64,000 bases of DNA from Streptomyces sp. 11x1 (GTDB lineage: Bacteria; Actinomycetota; Actinomycetes; Streptomycetales; Streptomycetaceae): contig NZ_CP122458.1 in assembly GCF_032598905.1 (NCBI RefSeq), positions 6,473,001-6,537,000 of the forward strand, in the 5' to 3' direction. Under the pieces are notes generated by a model that was given only the letters and a program-made list of their open reading frames with translations, had not been told where the DNA came from and ran no database searches. Of the stretch, positions 51,303 through 58,356 are shown one piece after another. Each line of letters starts with the position of its first letter. Position 1 is the first letter of the stretch. Both the position numbers and the translations under genes were made by a program.

Positions 51303-52682
51303 ATGTCCCAGCCCGCCGCCCCCGCCCTCGACCTCGCCCACTGGCAGCGCCGCCTCGACACCCTCCGCGCCACCCACGACGTGCCCGGCGCGAGCCTCGC
51401 GTTCGTCGTGGACGGTGAGGTCCACGAACTCGCGAGCGGGGTGCTGAGCCGCGCGACCGGCGTGGAGGCCACCACCGACTCCGTCTTCCAGCTCGGCTCG
51501 ATCGCGAAGGTCTACACCGCCGCCCTGGTCATGCAGCTGGTGGAGTCCGGCGAACTCGACCTGGACGTCCCGGTGGTGAAGGTGCTGCCGGAGTTCGCGA
51601 CCGTCGACCCGGCCGCCACCGAGGTCATCACGCCCCGCATGCTGCTCTCCCACACCAGTGGCCTGACCTGCGACTTCCACATCGACACAGGGCGCGGCGA
51701 CGACGCGATCGCCAAGTACGTCGAGGCCGCGAAGGGTGTGGCGATGGACTGCCCGCCGGCCACGGCGGTGTCGTACAGCGGTATCGGGTACGTCGTCCTC
51801 GGGCGGATCGTCGAGGTCCTGACCGGGCTGACCTGGGACCAGGCCCTCAAGGAGCGCGTCTTCGCGCCGCTCGGTCTGACGCACTCCATGACGCTGCCGG
51901 AGGAGGCGCTGCCGTTCCGTGCGGCGATGGGTCACCTCGCGGGGGAGGACGGGACGCAGACCCCGGCCCCGGTCTGGGACCTGATGCCGCGCGCGGCCGG
52001 CCCGGGTGCCCGGGTGCTCGCCACCGCCGGAGACGTCGTCCGGTACGCCAAGGCCCACCTCGACGGCGGCGCCGGCGTCCTCAGCCCCGAGACGGTGACG
52101 GCCATGCAGACCCGCGAGACCGACGTCCCCGACAAGTGGACGGTCAGCGCCGACGGCTGGGGCCTCGGCTGGACGCTCTACGACTGGGACGGCGTCCCGG
52201 GCTACGGCCACGACGGTGCCGCGACCGGCCAGTACGCCTTCCTGCGCGTGGTGCCCACCCGGGGCGTCGCCGTCGCGCTGCTCACCAACGGCGGTTCCTC
52301 CCGCCTCCTCTACGCCGACCTGCTGCGCGAGCTGCTGGCGGAGCTGGCCGGAATCACCCTGCCCGCCCCGTTCGCCCCGCCCGCCGAGCCGCTCACCGTC
52401 GACATCACGCCCTGGACCGGTACGTACAAGAGGGAGGGAGTCGTCATCACGATCGGCGAGAGGAACGGCACACCGCACCTCACGTACGCCTTCGTGGACG
52501 GCATGGTCGGTTACTCGCCGGACCTGGAGATGGACCTCGTGCCCCTGTCGGAGACGGTGTTCGCCGGTGCCGGCGGCGGTGCCTCGTTCGCGGAGGACTG
52601 GATGCCTGTGGTCTTCGCCACGCTGAGCGACGGCACGCGGTGCGCCTACATTGGCATGAGGGCCGCGCCGAAGGTGGCGTGA
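51303..52682 (+). CDS. serine beta-lactamase/penicillin-binding-fold hydrolase
   Basis: The protein has 459 residues from the ATG at 51303 (GGAGGTTCC upstream). The active-site S-x-x-K is Ser66-Lys69 (GSIAKVYTAAL). A Tyr motif is in TAVSYSGIGYVVLG, and the third motif HDG lies in GYGHDGAATGQY, as in class C beta-lactamases and DD-peptidases or esterases of this fold. A C-terminal beta domain of ~100 residues follows (LTVDITPWTGTYKREG). No signal peptide is seen, so it is probably a cytosolic esterase or amidase rather than a drug-resistance beta-lactamase. It has its own regulated promoter. Confidence 0.9.
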   Translation: MSQPAAPALDLAHWQRRLDTLRATHDVPGASLAFVVDGEVHELASGVLSRATGVEATTDSVFQLGSIAKVYTAALVMQLVESGELDLDVPVVKVLPEFATVDPAATEVITPRMLLSHTSGLTCDFHIDTGRGDDAIAKYVEAAKGVAMDCPPATAVSYSGIGYVVLGRIVEVLTGLTWDQALKERVFAPLGLTHSMTLPEEALPFRAAMGHLAGEDGTQTPAPVWDLMPRAAGPGARVLATAGDVVRYAKAHLDGGAGVLSPETVTAMQTRETDVPDKWTVSADGWGLGWTLYDWDGVPGYGHDGAATGQYAFLRVVPTRGVAVALLTNGGSSRLLYADLLRELLAELAGITLPAPFAPPAEPLTVDITPWTGTYKREGVVITIGERNGTPHLTYAFVDGMVGYSPDLEMDLVPLSETVFAGAGGGASFAEDWMPVVFATLSDGTRCAYIGMRAAPKVA

Positions 52683-52758
52683 CCACCGGGTATCCGCCAG
52701 GTGACGACCCGGTATGACGCCCCGCTCACCGATTCCTCACCGGCCGGTCCCCCCGCTC

Positions 52759-52785
52759 GTGAGAGCAAAGTTCCTTTCCGGTCAC
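52759..52785. promoter_or_regulatory. candidate GlnR box upstream of narK
   Basis: On the reverse strand the sequence reads GTGAC-n6-GGAAC-n6-CTCAC, close to the alternating GTnAC / GAAAC pattern with 6-nt spacing known for GlnR. It lies 100-126 bp upstream of the narK start. Three half sites are recognisable and the fourth is not. Confidence 0.45.
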
Positions 52786-52884
52786 CCGGTGCCACAGCCA
52801 GGAAACGCGCTCTCCCTACCTTCGGGACTCATCACCCCTCATCACCGCATCGCGACACCGGAGCCCGGAGAACGTGGAGGCGTC

Positions 52885-54267
52885 ATGACAGCCCCGAGCA
52901 CTGCCCCCGCCGCAAGCAGGGGAGGCCGCTGGATCGAACACTGGGATCCGGAGAACGAGGCCTTCTGGAACGAGACAGGCGCGAAGATCGCCCGGCGGAA
53001 CCTCTGGTTCTCTGTGCTCTCCGAGCACATCGGGTTCTCCATCTGGACCCTCTGGTCGGTGATGGTCCTCTTCATGGGTCCCGAGTACGGGCTCACCCCC
53101 GCCGACAAGTTCTTCCTCGTGGCCATGGGCACCCTGGTCGGCGCGCTCGTGCGCGTGCCGTACACCTTCGCCGTCGCCCGCTTCGGCGGCCGCAACTGGA
53201 CGATCATCACGGCGAGTGGGCTGCTCATCCCGACCATCGCCGCGTACATCGTGATGGAGCCGGGCACCTCGTACTCCACGTTCATGCTCTGTGCGGTGCT
53301 GGCGGGCATCGGTGGCGGTAACTTCGCCTCCTCCATGACCAACATCAACAGCTTCTTCCCGCTGCGGAAGAAGGGCTGGGCGCTCGGTCTCAACGCGGGT
53401 GGCGGCAACATCGGCGTGCCGGTGGTGCAGCTGATCGGGCTCGCGGTCATCGGGGCGAGCGGCGGCCCGCGGCTGCTGCTGGGCATCTACATCCCGCTCA
53501 TCCTCATCTCCGCCCTCTTCGCCGCCCTCTTCATGGACAACATCTCGTCGGTGAAGAACGACACCGGAGCTGCCCTGGAGGCGGTGAAGGACGGGCACAC
53601 CTGGATCATGTCCTTCCTCTACATCGGCACCTTCGGATCCTTCATCGGCTACAGCTTCGCCTTCGGCCTCGTGCTGCAGACGCAGTTCGGTCGTACACCT
53701 CTGCAGGCGGCCTCGATCACCTTCATCGGCCCGCTGCTGGGCTCGCTGATCCGTCCCGTGGGCGGCTGGCTCGCCGACCGCTTCGGCGGCGCGAAGATCA
53801 CCCTCTGGAACTTCGCCGCCATGATGGCGGCCACCGGTGTGATCGTCGTGGCTTCCATGCGGGAGTCGCTGCCGCTGTTCAGCGTGGCGTTCATCGCGCT
53901 GTTCGTGCTCACCGGGCTCGGCAACGGCTCGACATACAAGATGATCCCGGGCATCTTCCAGACCAAGGCCGTCGCCATGGGTCTGACGGGCGAGGCCGCC
54001 GCCGCGTACGGTCGACGCCTGTCCGGTGCATCCATGGGGCTCATCGGCGCGGTGGGCGCCCTCGGCGGCCTCGGCATCAACCTGGCCTTCCGGCAGTCCT
54101 TCCTCTCCGTGGGCTCCGGCACCGGCGCCTTCGTCGCCTTCCTCGCCTTCTACGGGCTCTGCTTCGCGGTGACTTGGGCCGTATACCTTCGCCGTACGGT
54201 CTCGAACACGGCTGCGACCACCGCCACGACGGAATCGAAGCCGCAGCTCAGCTACGCCGAGGTGTGA
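52885..54267 (+). CDS. narK: nitrate/nitrite MFS transporter
   Basis: The protein has 460 residues from the ATG at 52885 with GGAGG upstream. Twelve membrane helices are visible. The nitrate signature NS1 is present as GIGGGNFASSMTNINSFFPLRKKGWALGLNAGGGNIGVPVVQ, and a second Gly-rich signature lies in LTGLGNGSTYKMIP, with the conserved Arg of RVPYTFAVARFGGRNWT in TM2 to 3. The enzyme family exchanges or imports nitrate and nitrite. A terminator hairpin separates it from nnaR downstream, the nitrate regulator, and a GlnR-like site lies upstream, consistent with nitrogen control. Confidence 0.93.
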   Translation: MTAPSTAPAASRGGRWIEHWDPENEAFWNETGAKIARRNLWFSVLSEHIGFSIWTLWSVMVLFMGPEYGLTPADKFFLVAMGTLVGALVRVPYTFAVARFGGRNWTIITASGLLIPTIAAYIVMEPGTSYSTFMLCAVLAGIGGGNFASSMTNINSFFPLRKKGWALGLNAGGGNIGVPVVQLIGLAVIGASGGPRLLLGIYIPLILISALFAALFMDNISSVKNDTGAALEAVKDGHTWIMSFLYIGTFGSFIGYSFAFGLVLQTQFGRTPLQAASITFIGPLLGSLIRPVGGWLADRFGGAKITLWNFAAMMAATGVIVVASMRESLPLFSVAFIALFVLTGLGNGSTYKMIPGIFQTKAVAMGLTGEAAAAYGRRLSGASMGLIGAVGALGGLGINLAFRQSFLSVGSGTGAFVAFLAFYGLCFAVTWAVYLRRTVSNTAATTATTESKPQLSYAEV

Positions 54268-54313
54268 CATCGCCCATGCCGTGACACGGGCGACGTAACA
54301 CCAGCGACATCAA

Positions 54314-54356
54314 GCCGAACCGAGCCTGTCACGCGCCGTTGACAGGCTCGTTCGGC
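54314..54356 (+). terminator. hairpin after narK
   Basis: A 17-bp stem with one bulged C (54314-54331 against 54340-54356) and an 8-nt loop starts 46 bp after the narK stop. It ends narK and leaves nnaR with its own transcript start, or allows partial read-through. Confidence 0.8.
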
Positions 54357-54434
54357 ATGTGGGTCCGCCAATCGGTGCACCCGCACGCACAGAGCTTCGA
54401 CTGAGTGCAACGACTCGACTGCGGGACGAGAGCC

Positions 54435-55664
54435 ATGTACGACGAACAGCAGCGACCCGAGCGATCAGATCGAGCCGATCGACCAGACAGGACGGTTCTG
54501 ATGGATCGGATGGACCGGACGGACCGGGAGGCGCGGACCGAACACGGGCCGCTCGCGGGGTTCACCGTGGGCGTCACCGCTGCCCGCAGGGCCGACGAAC
54601 TCGGGGCACTGCTCCAGCGCCGCGGAGCCGCGGTCCTGCACGCCCCCGCCCTGCGCATCGTGCCGCTCGCGGACGACAGCGAACTGCTCGCCGCGACGAA
54701 GGACCTGCTCGACCAGGCCCCCGACATCGTGGTGGCGACGACGGCCATCGGCTTCCGCGGCTGGATCGAGGCGGCGGACGGCTGGGGCCTGGGCGAAGCC
54801 CTGCTCGACCGGCTGCGCGGTGTCGAGGTCCTGGCCCGCGGACCGAAGGTGAAGGGCGCGATCCGCGCCGCCGGGCTCACAGAGGAGTGGTCCCCCTCCT
54901 CCGAATCCATGGCCGAGGTGCTCGACCGACTGCTGGAGCACGGCGTCGAGGGCCGTCGGGTCGCCGTCCAGCTGCACGGCGAACCGCTCCCCGGTTTCGT
55001 GGAGTCCCTGCGCGCCGGGGGAGCGGAAGTGGTCGGCGTCCCCGTCTACCGCTGGATGCCCCCCGAGGACATCACCCCGGTCGACCGCCTCCTCGACTCC
55101 ACGATCGCCCGTGGCCTCGACGCCCTCACCTTCACCAGCGCCCCCGCGGCGGCCTCCCTGCTCTCCCGAGCCGAGGACCGGGGCATGCTCCCGGAGTTGC
55201 TCAACGCGCTGAACCACGACGTCGTGCCCGCCTGCGTGGGCCCGGTGACGGCGCTCCCCCTCCAGGCCCACGGTGTGGACACGGTCCAGCCCGAACGCTT
55301 CCGCCTCGGGCCCCTCGTCCAACTCCTCTGCCAGGAACTCCCCGGCCGCGCCCGTACGCTGCCCATCGCCGGCCACCGGGTGGAGATCCGCGGCCACGCG
55401 GTCCTCGTCGACGGCGCTCTGCGCCCCGTCCCCCCGGCCGGCATGTCCCTGCTCCGCGCGCTCTGCCGCAGGCCGGGCTGGGTCGTCCCCCGCTCCGACC
55501 TCCTGCGCGCCCTGCCCGGCGCCGGCCGCGACGAACACGCAGTGGAGACGGCGATGGCCCGCCTCCGCACGGCCCTCGGCACGCCCAAACTGATCCAGAC
55601 GGTGGTCAAACGCGGCTACCGCCTGGCTCTGGACCCGGCGGCGGACGCGAAGTACGACGCGTAG
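54435..55664 (+). CDS. nnaR: nitrate assimilation regulator with HemD-like domain and winged helix
   Basis: The protein has 409 residues. The N-terminus is a short Asp/Arg-rich segment (ERSDRADRPDRTVLMDRMDRTDRE). Residues ~45-300 are a uroporphyrinogen-III synthase-like fold (LAGFTVGVTAARRADELGALLQRRGAAV, VATTAIGFRGW, TFTSAPAAASLL). Residues ~315-400 are an OmpR/PhoB-type winged helix (LVDGALRPVPPAGMSLLRALCRRPGWVVPRSDLL, VETAMARLRTALG, VVKRGYRLAL). In actinobacteria this fusion, next to narK, is NnaR, a co-activator with GlnR of nitrate assimilation genes. It probably is not a functional HemD. The ATG at 54435 follows GGGACGAGAG. Confidence 0.9.
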   Translation: MYDEQQRPERSDRADRPDRTVLMDRMDRTDREARTEHGPLAGFTVGVTAARRADELGALLQRRGAAVLHAPALRIVPLADDSELLAATKDLLDQAPDIVVATTAIGFRGWIEAADGWGLGEALLDRLRGVEVLARGPKVKGAIRAAGLTEEWSPSSESMAEVLDRLLEHGVEGRRVAVQLHGEPLPGFVESLRAGGAEVVGVPVYRWMPPEDITPVDRLLDSTIARGLDALTFTSAPAAASLLSRAEDRGMLPELLNALNHDVVPACVGPVTALPLQAHGVDTVQPERFRLGPLVQLLCQELPGRARTLPIAGHRVEIRGHAVLVDGALRPVPPAGMSLLRALCRRPGWVVPRSDLLRALPGAGRDEHAVETAMARLRTALGTPKLIQTVVKRGYRLALDPAADAKYDA

Positions 55665-55701
55665 GCGGGAACGGCGCGGCAGGGACTTCGACTGCGGGTA
55701 C

Positions 55702-55812
55702 GTGGGGGTTCTCGCGCAGTTCCCCGCACCCCTGCTTTTCAGGGGTGCGGGGAACTGCGCGACCAGCCCCCACCGGGCGGACGTCTGGGGGGCGAAGGGT
55801 CGCAGCCCCTGG
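55702..55812. repeat. dispersed palindromic repeat, tight hairpin copy with shared tail
   Basis: Arms CGCGCAGTTCCCCGCACCCCTG and its complement (55713-55734 with 55740-55761) enclose a 5-nt loop, with GTGGGGG/CCCCCAC outer pairing to 55773. The tail CGGGCGGACGTCTGGGG (55775 on) matches the copy at 16.5 kb. It lies in the 293-bp gap between nnaR and the CGNR gene. Confidence 0.9.
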
Positions 55813-55895
55813 GATGGGACGGGTAGGGGCGGCGGGGGCGGAGGAACCGGCCAAGAACCGGAGGCTTCCCCCGCCACGTGAGCCCAGGCACTGTA

Positions 55896-55911
55896 AGGGG
55901 TACGTACCCCT
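55896..55911. promoter_or_regulatory. 16-bp perfect palindrome upstream of the CGNR gene
   Basis: AGGGGTACGTACCCCT lies 47 bp upstream of the CGNR start at 55958. The central GTACGTAC is also palindromic. Operator function, possibly autoregulation by the CGNR protein, is inferred. Confidence 0.65.
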
Positions 55912-55957
55912 CAAACGCACCCCTGCCGGCCGACAACCCCAGGGCGGTGACAGGCAC

Positions 55958-56548
55958 ATGGCACACCCCCAACCACCTCGCTTCGACTGCGGCCACCTCT
56001 GCCTGGACTTCCTCACCACCACCCACCCCGAGGAACAACTCGACACCCTCACCGGCCTGCGCACCTGGGCCACCGCCGCCCACCTGGTCCCCGAGGCCAC
56101 CCCCCTCGACCACATCACCCCCCACTGGCTGGTCGGCTTCAGAGAACTCCGCGGCCACATCGACCAGTTGGTGCGCCCCACCCCCGACCGCGCCTTGGAC
56201 CCCCGCGCCGTCGACATCTCCCTGGCCAGGGTCAACGACCTGGCCCGCGCGGCGACTCCGGCCCTCCGTGCCGTCCGCGCCCCCGACGGCACCCTCACCC
56301 GCGCGCTGGACCGCGTCCCCGAGTGCGCCGCCCTGCTCGCCGTGCTGGCCCGCGACACCGTGGAGCTGCTCACGGACCCGGTCGCCTGCGCGAGCCTGCG
56401 CCAGTGCGCCGGCGACAACTGCCCCGTGGTGTACGTCGACACCTCCCGCGGCCGGCGCCGCCGCTGGTGCTCCAGCGAGATCTGCGGCAACCGCGAACGC
56501 GTGGCCCGGCACCGCCGCCGAGCCGATCTGGCCCGCGCCCGCGCGTAG
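55958..56548 (+). CDS. CGNR zinc-finger regulator
   Basis: The 196-residue protein has an N-terminal helical domain starting FDCGHLCLDFLTT, the ABATE-type stress ligand-binding fold, and a C-terminal CGNR zinc finger: cysteines in RQCAGDNCPVVYVDTSRGRRRRWCSSEICGNRERVARHRRRA. CGNR proteins are DNA-binding regulators with ABATE domains. The ATG at 55958 is chosen by homology; the Shine-Dalgarno AGGGCGG is 10 bp upstream. It stands alone between nnaR and sigU. Confidence 0.85.
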   Translation: MAHPQPPRFDCGHLCLDFLTTTHPEEQLDTLTGLRTWATAAHLVPEATPLDHITPHWLVGFRELRGHIDQLVRPTPDRALDPRAVDISLARVNDLARAATPALRAVRAPDGTLTRALDRVPECAALLAVLARDTVELLTDPVACASLRQCAGDNCPVVYVDTSRGRRRRWCSSEICGNRERVARHRRRADLARARA

Positions 56549-56746
56549 TTGGGACCAAAATGCCCATCCGCCTTACCCCGCCCGATGGTTGGGCATACCC
56601 CGGGTAGCCGTAAAGAAGCAGCAGTGCTGTTTTTCACATCGCCATGCGGGTGTCTTCACAATTCCCGCCCCTGCGTGCCGGTTTAAGCACGGATATGGCA
56701 ATACTTGTCCCCCGCCTGCCTCATCCTTCCCACGTTTAATCGAGAA

Positions 56747-56775
56747 AGTTGTGGCTCAACTCTGAACACACAACT
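56747..56775. promoter_or_regulatory. inverted repeat upstream of sigU
   Basis: AGTTGTG (56747-56753) and CACAACT (56769-56775) flank a 15-nt spacer. The 290-bp gap 56549-56838 is markedly AT-richer than its surroundings and holds no gene. The repeat lies 64-92 bp upstream of sigU and may be a regulator site or part of its promoter. Confidence 0.5.
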
Positions 56776-56838
56776 GGTTACCTACGTATCCCGATGTGAG
56801 CGACCGACTGGGGGAACCCCCGGACACCGGAGGTAGCC

Positions 56839-57414
56839 GTGCGCAAGGATTCCGCTGTGGCCGATGAACGCCCGCACAGGGCACGACATCGCGCATCACA
56901 GCCCTCAGAGCCAGACGAGGAGCTGATGCGCGCGCTGTACCGCGAGCACGCTGGACCCTTGCTCGCGTACGTGCTGCGTCTGGTCGCGGGCGACCGCCAG
57001 CGTGCCGAGGACGTTGTGCAGGAAACTCTCATCAGGGCCTGGAAGAACGCCGGTCAGCTCAATCGAGCGACCGGATCGGTACGCCCCTGGCTGGTGACGG
57101 TCGCACGCCGCATCGTCATCGACGGCCACCGCAGCCGGCAGGCCCGGCCGCAAGAGGTCGACCCGTCGCCGCTGGAGGTCATCCCCGCGGAGGACGAGAT
57201 CGACAAGGCGTTGTGGCTGATGACACTGTCGGACGCGCTGGACGACCTGACCCCTGCCCACAGGGAGGTCCTGGTCGAGACCTATTTCAAAGGGCGTACG
57301 GTCAATGAGGCGGCCGAGACGCTTGGCATCCCCAGTGGCACCGTCCGCTCCCGGGTGTTCTACGCCCTGCGGTCGATGAAGCTGGCTCTAGAGGAGCGCG
57401 GGGTGACGGCATGA
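56839..57414 (+). CDS. sigU: ECF RNA polymerase sigma factor
   Basis: The 191-residue sigma-70 ECF protein has region 2 at ~30-90 (ELMRALYREHAGPLLAYVLRLVAGDRQRAEDVVQETLIRAWKN) and region 4 at ~135-185 (LDDLTPAHREVLVETYFKGRTVNEAAETLGIPSGTVRSRVFYALRSMKLAL). It starts at the GTG at 56839, preceded by GGAGGTAGC. The next gene, overlapping by 4 bp (ATGA), encodes a transmembrane anti-sigma factor with the zinc motif. This pair and its position match SigU-RsuA of S. coelicolor, which affects aerial growth and secreted proteins when deregulated. Confidence 0.9.
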   Translation: MRKDSAVADERPHRARHRASQPSEPDEELMRALYREHAGPLLAYVLRLVAGDRQRAEDVVQETLIRAWKNAGQLNRATGSVRPWLVTVARRIVIDGHRSRQARPQEVDPSPLEVIPAEDEIDKALWLMTLSDALDDLTPAHREVLVETYFKGRTVNEAAETLGIPSGTVRSRVFYALRSMKLALEERGVTA

Positions 57415-58232
57415 GCAACATCTACGGGGGGTATGGACCGGGAATGCCCGGATCTGTGCAAGGAGCCCAAGGTTCCGGCGACAACATCCACGAGACCGTC
57501 GGCGCGTACGCCCTCGGGATACTGGACGACGCCGAGGCCACACAGTTCGAGATGCACCTCGCCACGTGCGAGTGGTGCGGACAACAGCTCGACGAGCTGG
57601 CCGGCATGGAGCCGATGCTGGCCGCGCTCGCGGACCTGCCCGCGGCCCAGGGAACGCCCGCGATCGGCGAGTCCCTGTCCGTGAAACCGACCACCGGTCT
57701 CGCGGACCGGCTCGTCGGCGAGGTGGTCCAGCACCGGGCGAAGAAGAGCCGACGGAACTTCTTCATGCTGGCGGCCGGCGTGGCCCTGATCGTCGGCGGC
57801 CCGACGGCGGTGTTCGCGACGACGGGCGGCGGGGACGACGGGGCGAAGGACGCCGAAACGCTCAGTACGGCGCAGCAGTCCTTCACACACATGGGGGCGA
57901 ACGAGAAGGTCTCGTCCACCGACGCCTCCACCCAGGTCACCGCCACGGTCGGCATGGAGACCAAGGCCTGGGGCACGCACGCGGTGCTGGAGCTGAAGAA
58001 CGTCAAGGGTCCGGAGAAGTGCTCGCTCATCGCCGTCGGCAAGAACGGCGAGCGTGAGACGGTCACCTCCTGGTCCGTCCCGAAGTGGGGCTACGGCATC
58101 AAGAACGCCACGACCGAGCAGGCCAAGAACCCGCTCTACGTCCACGGCGGCGCGGCCTTCACCCCCGACGAGATCGACCATTTCGAGATCCTGACCTTCA
58201 GCGGCAAGAAGCTCGTCTCGGTCAAGGCGTAA
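57411..58232 (+). CDS. rsuA: membrane anti-sigma factor with zinc-binding domain
   Basis: The 273-residue protein has a ZAS anti-sigma domain at ~25-90 with His49, Cys53 and Cys56 (HLATCEWC), one membrane helix at ~113-133 (NFFMLAAGVALIVGGPTAVFA), and an outer domain of ~140 residues (beta-rich, TATVGMETKAWGTHAVLELKNV) that may sense an envelope signal. It is translationally coupled to sigU and would hold SigU at the membrane until the outer domain is triggered. Confidence 0.9.
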   Translation: MSNIYGGYGPGMPGSVQGAQGSGDNIHETVGAYALGILDDAEATQFEMHLATCEWCGQQLDELAGMEPMLAALADLPAAQGTPAIGESLSVKPTTGLADRLVGEVVQHRAKKSRRNFFMLAAGVALIVGGPTAVFATTGGGDDGAKDAETLSTAQQSFTHMGANEKVSSTDASTQVTATVGMETKAWGTHAVLELKNVKGPEKCSLIAVGKNGERETVTSWSVPKWGYGIKNATTEQAKNPLYVHGGAAFTPDEIDHFEILTFSGKKLVSVKA

Positions 58233-58356
58233 CGCGTCCAGGCGAAACGGACACGCTCGCGGCGAACAGCGGACGGACCTCGGTCGGGCACATAGCCTGT
58301 CGGGGTCCTTTTCGCGTACGGTGGACGGCTGCCCAGCACGTCAGAAGGGGGCCCGG

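Noticed and set aside
58233..58356. Rifamycin-associated element upstream of the HelD-like gene
   Set aside because: No long inverted repeat of the expected type was found in the 124-bp gap.
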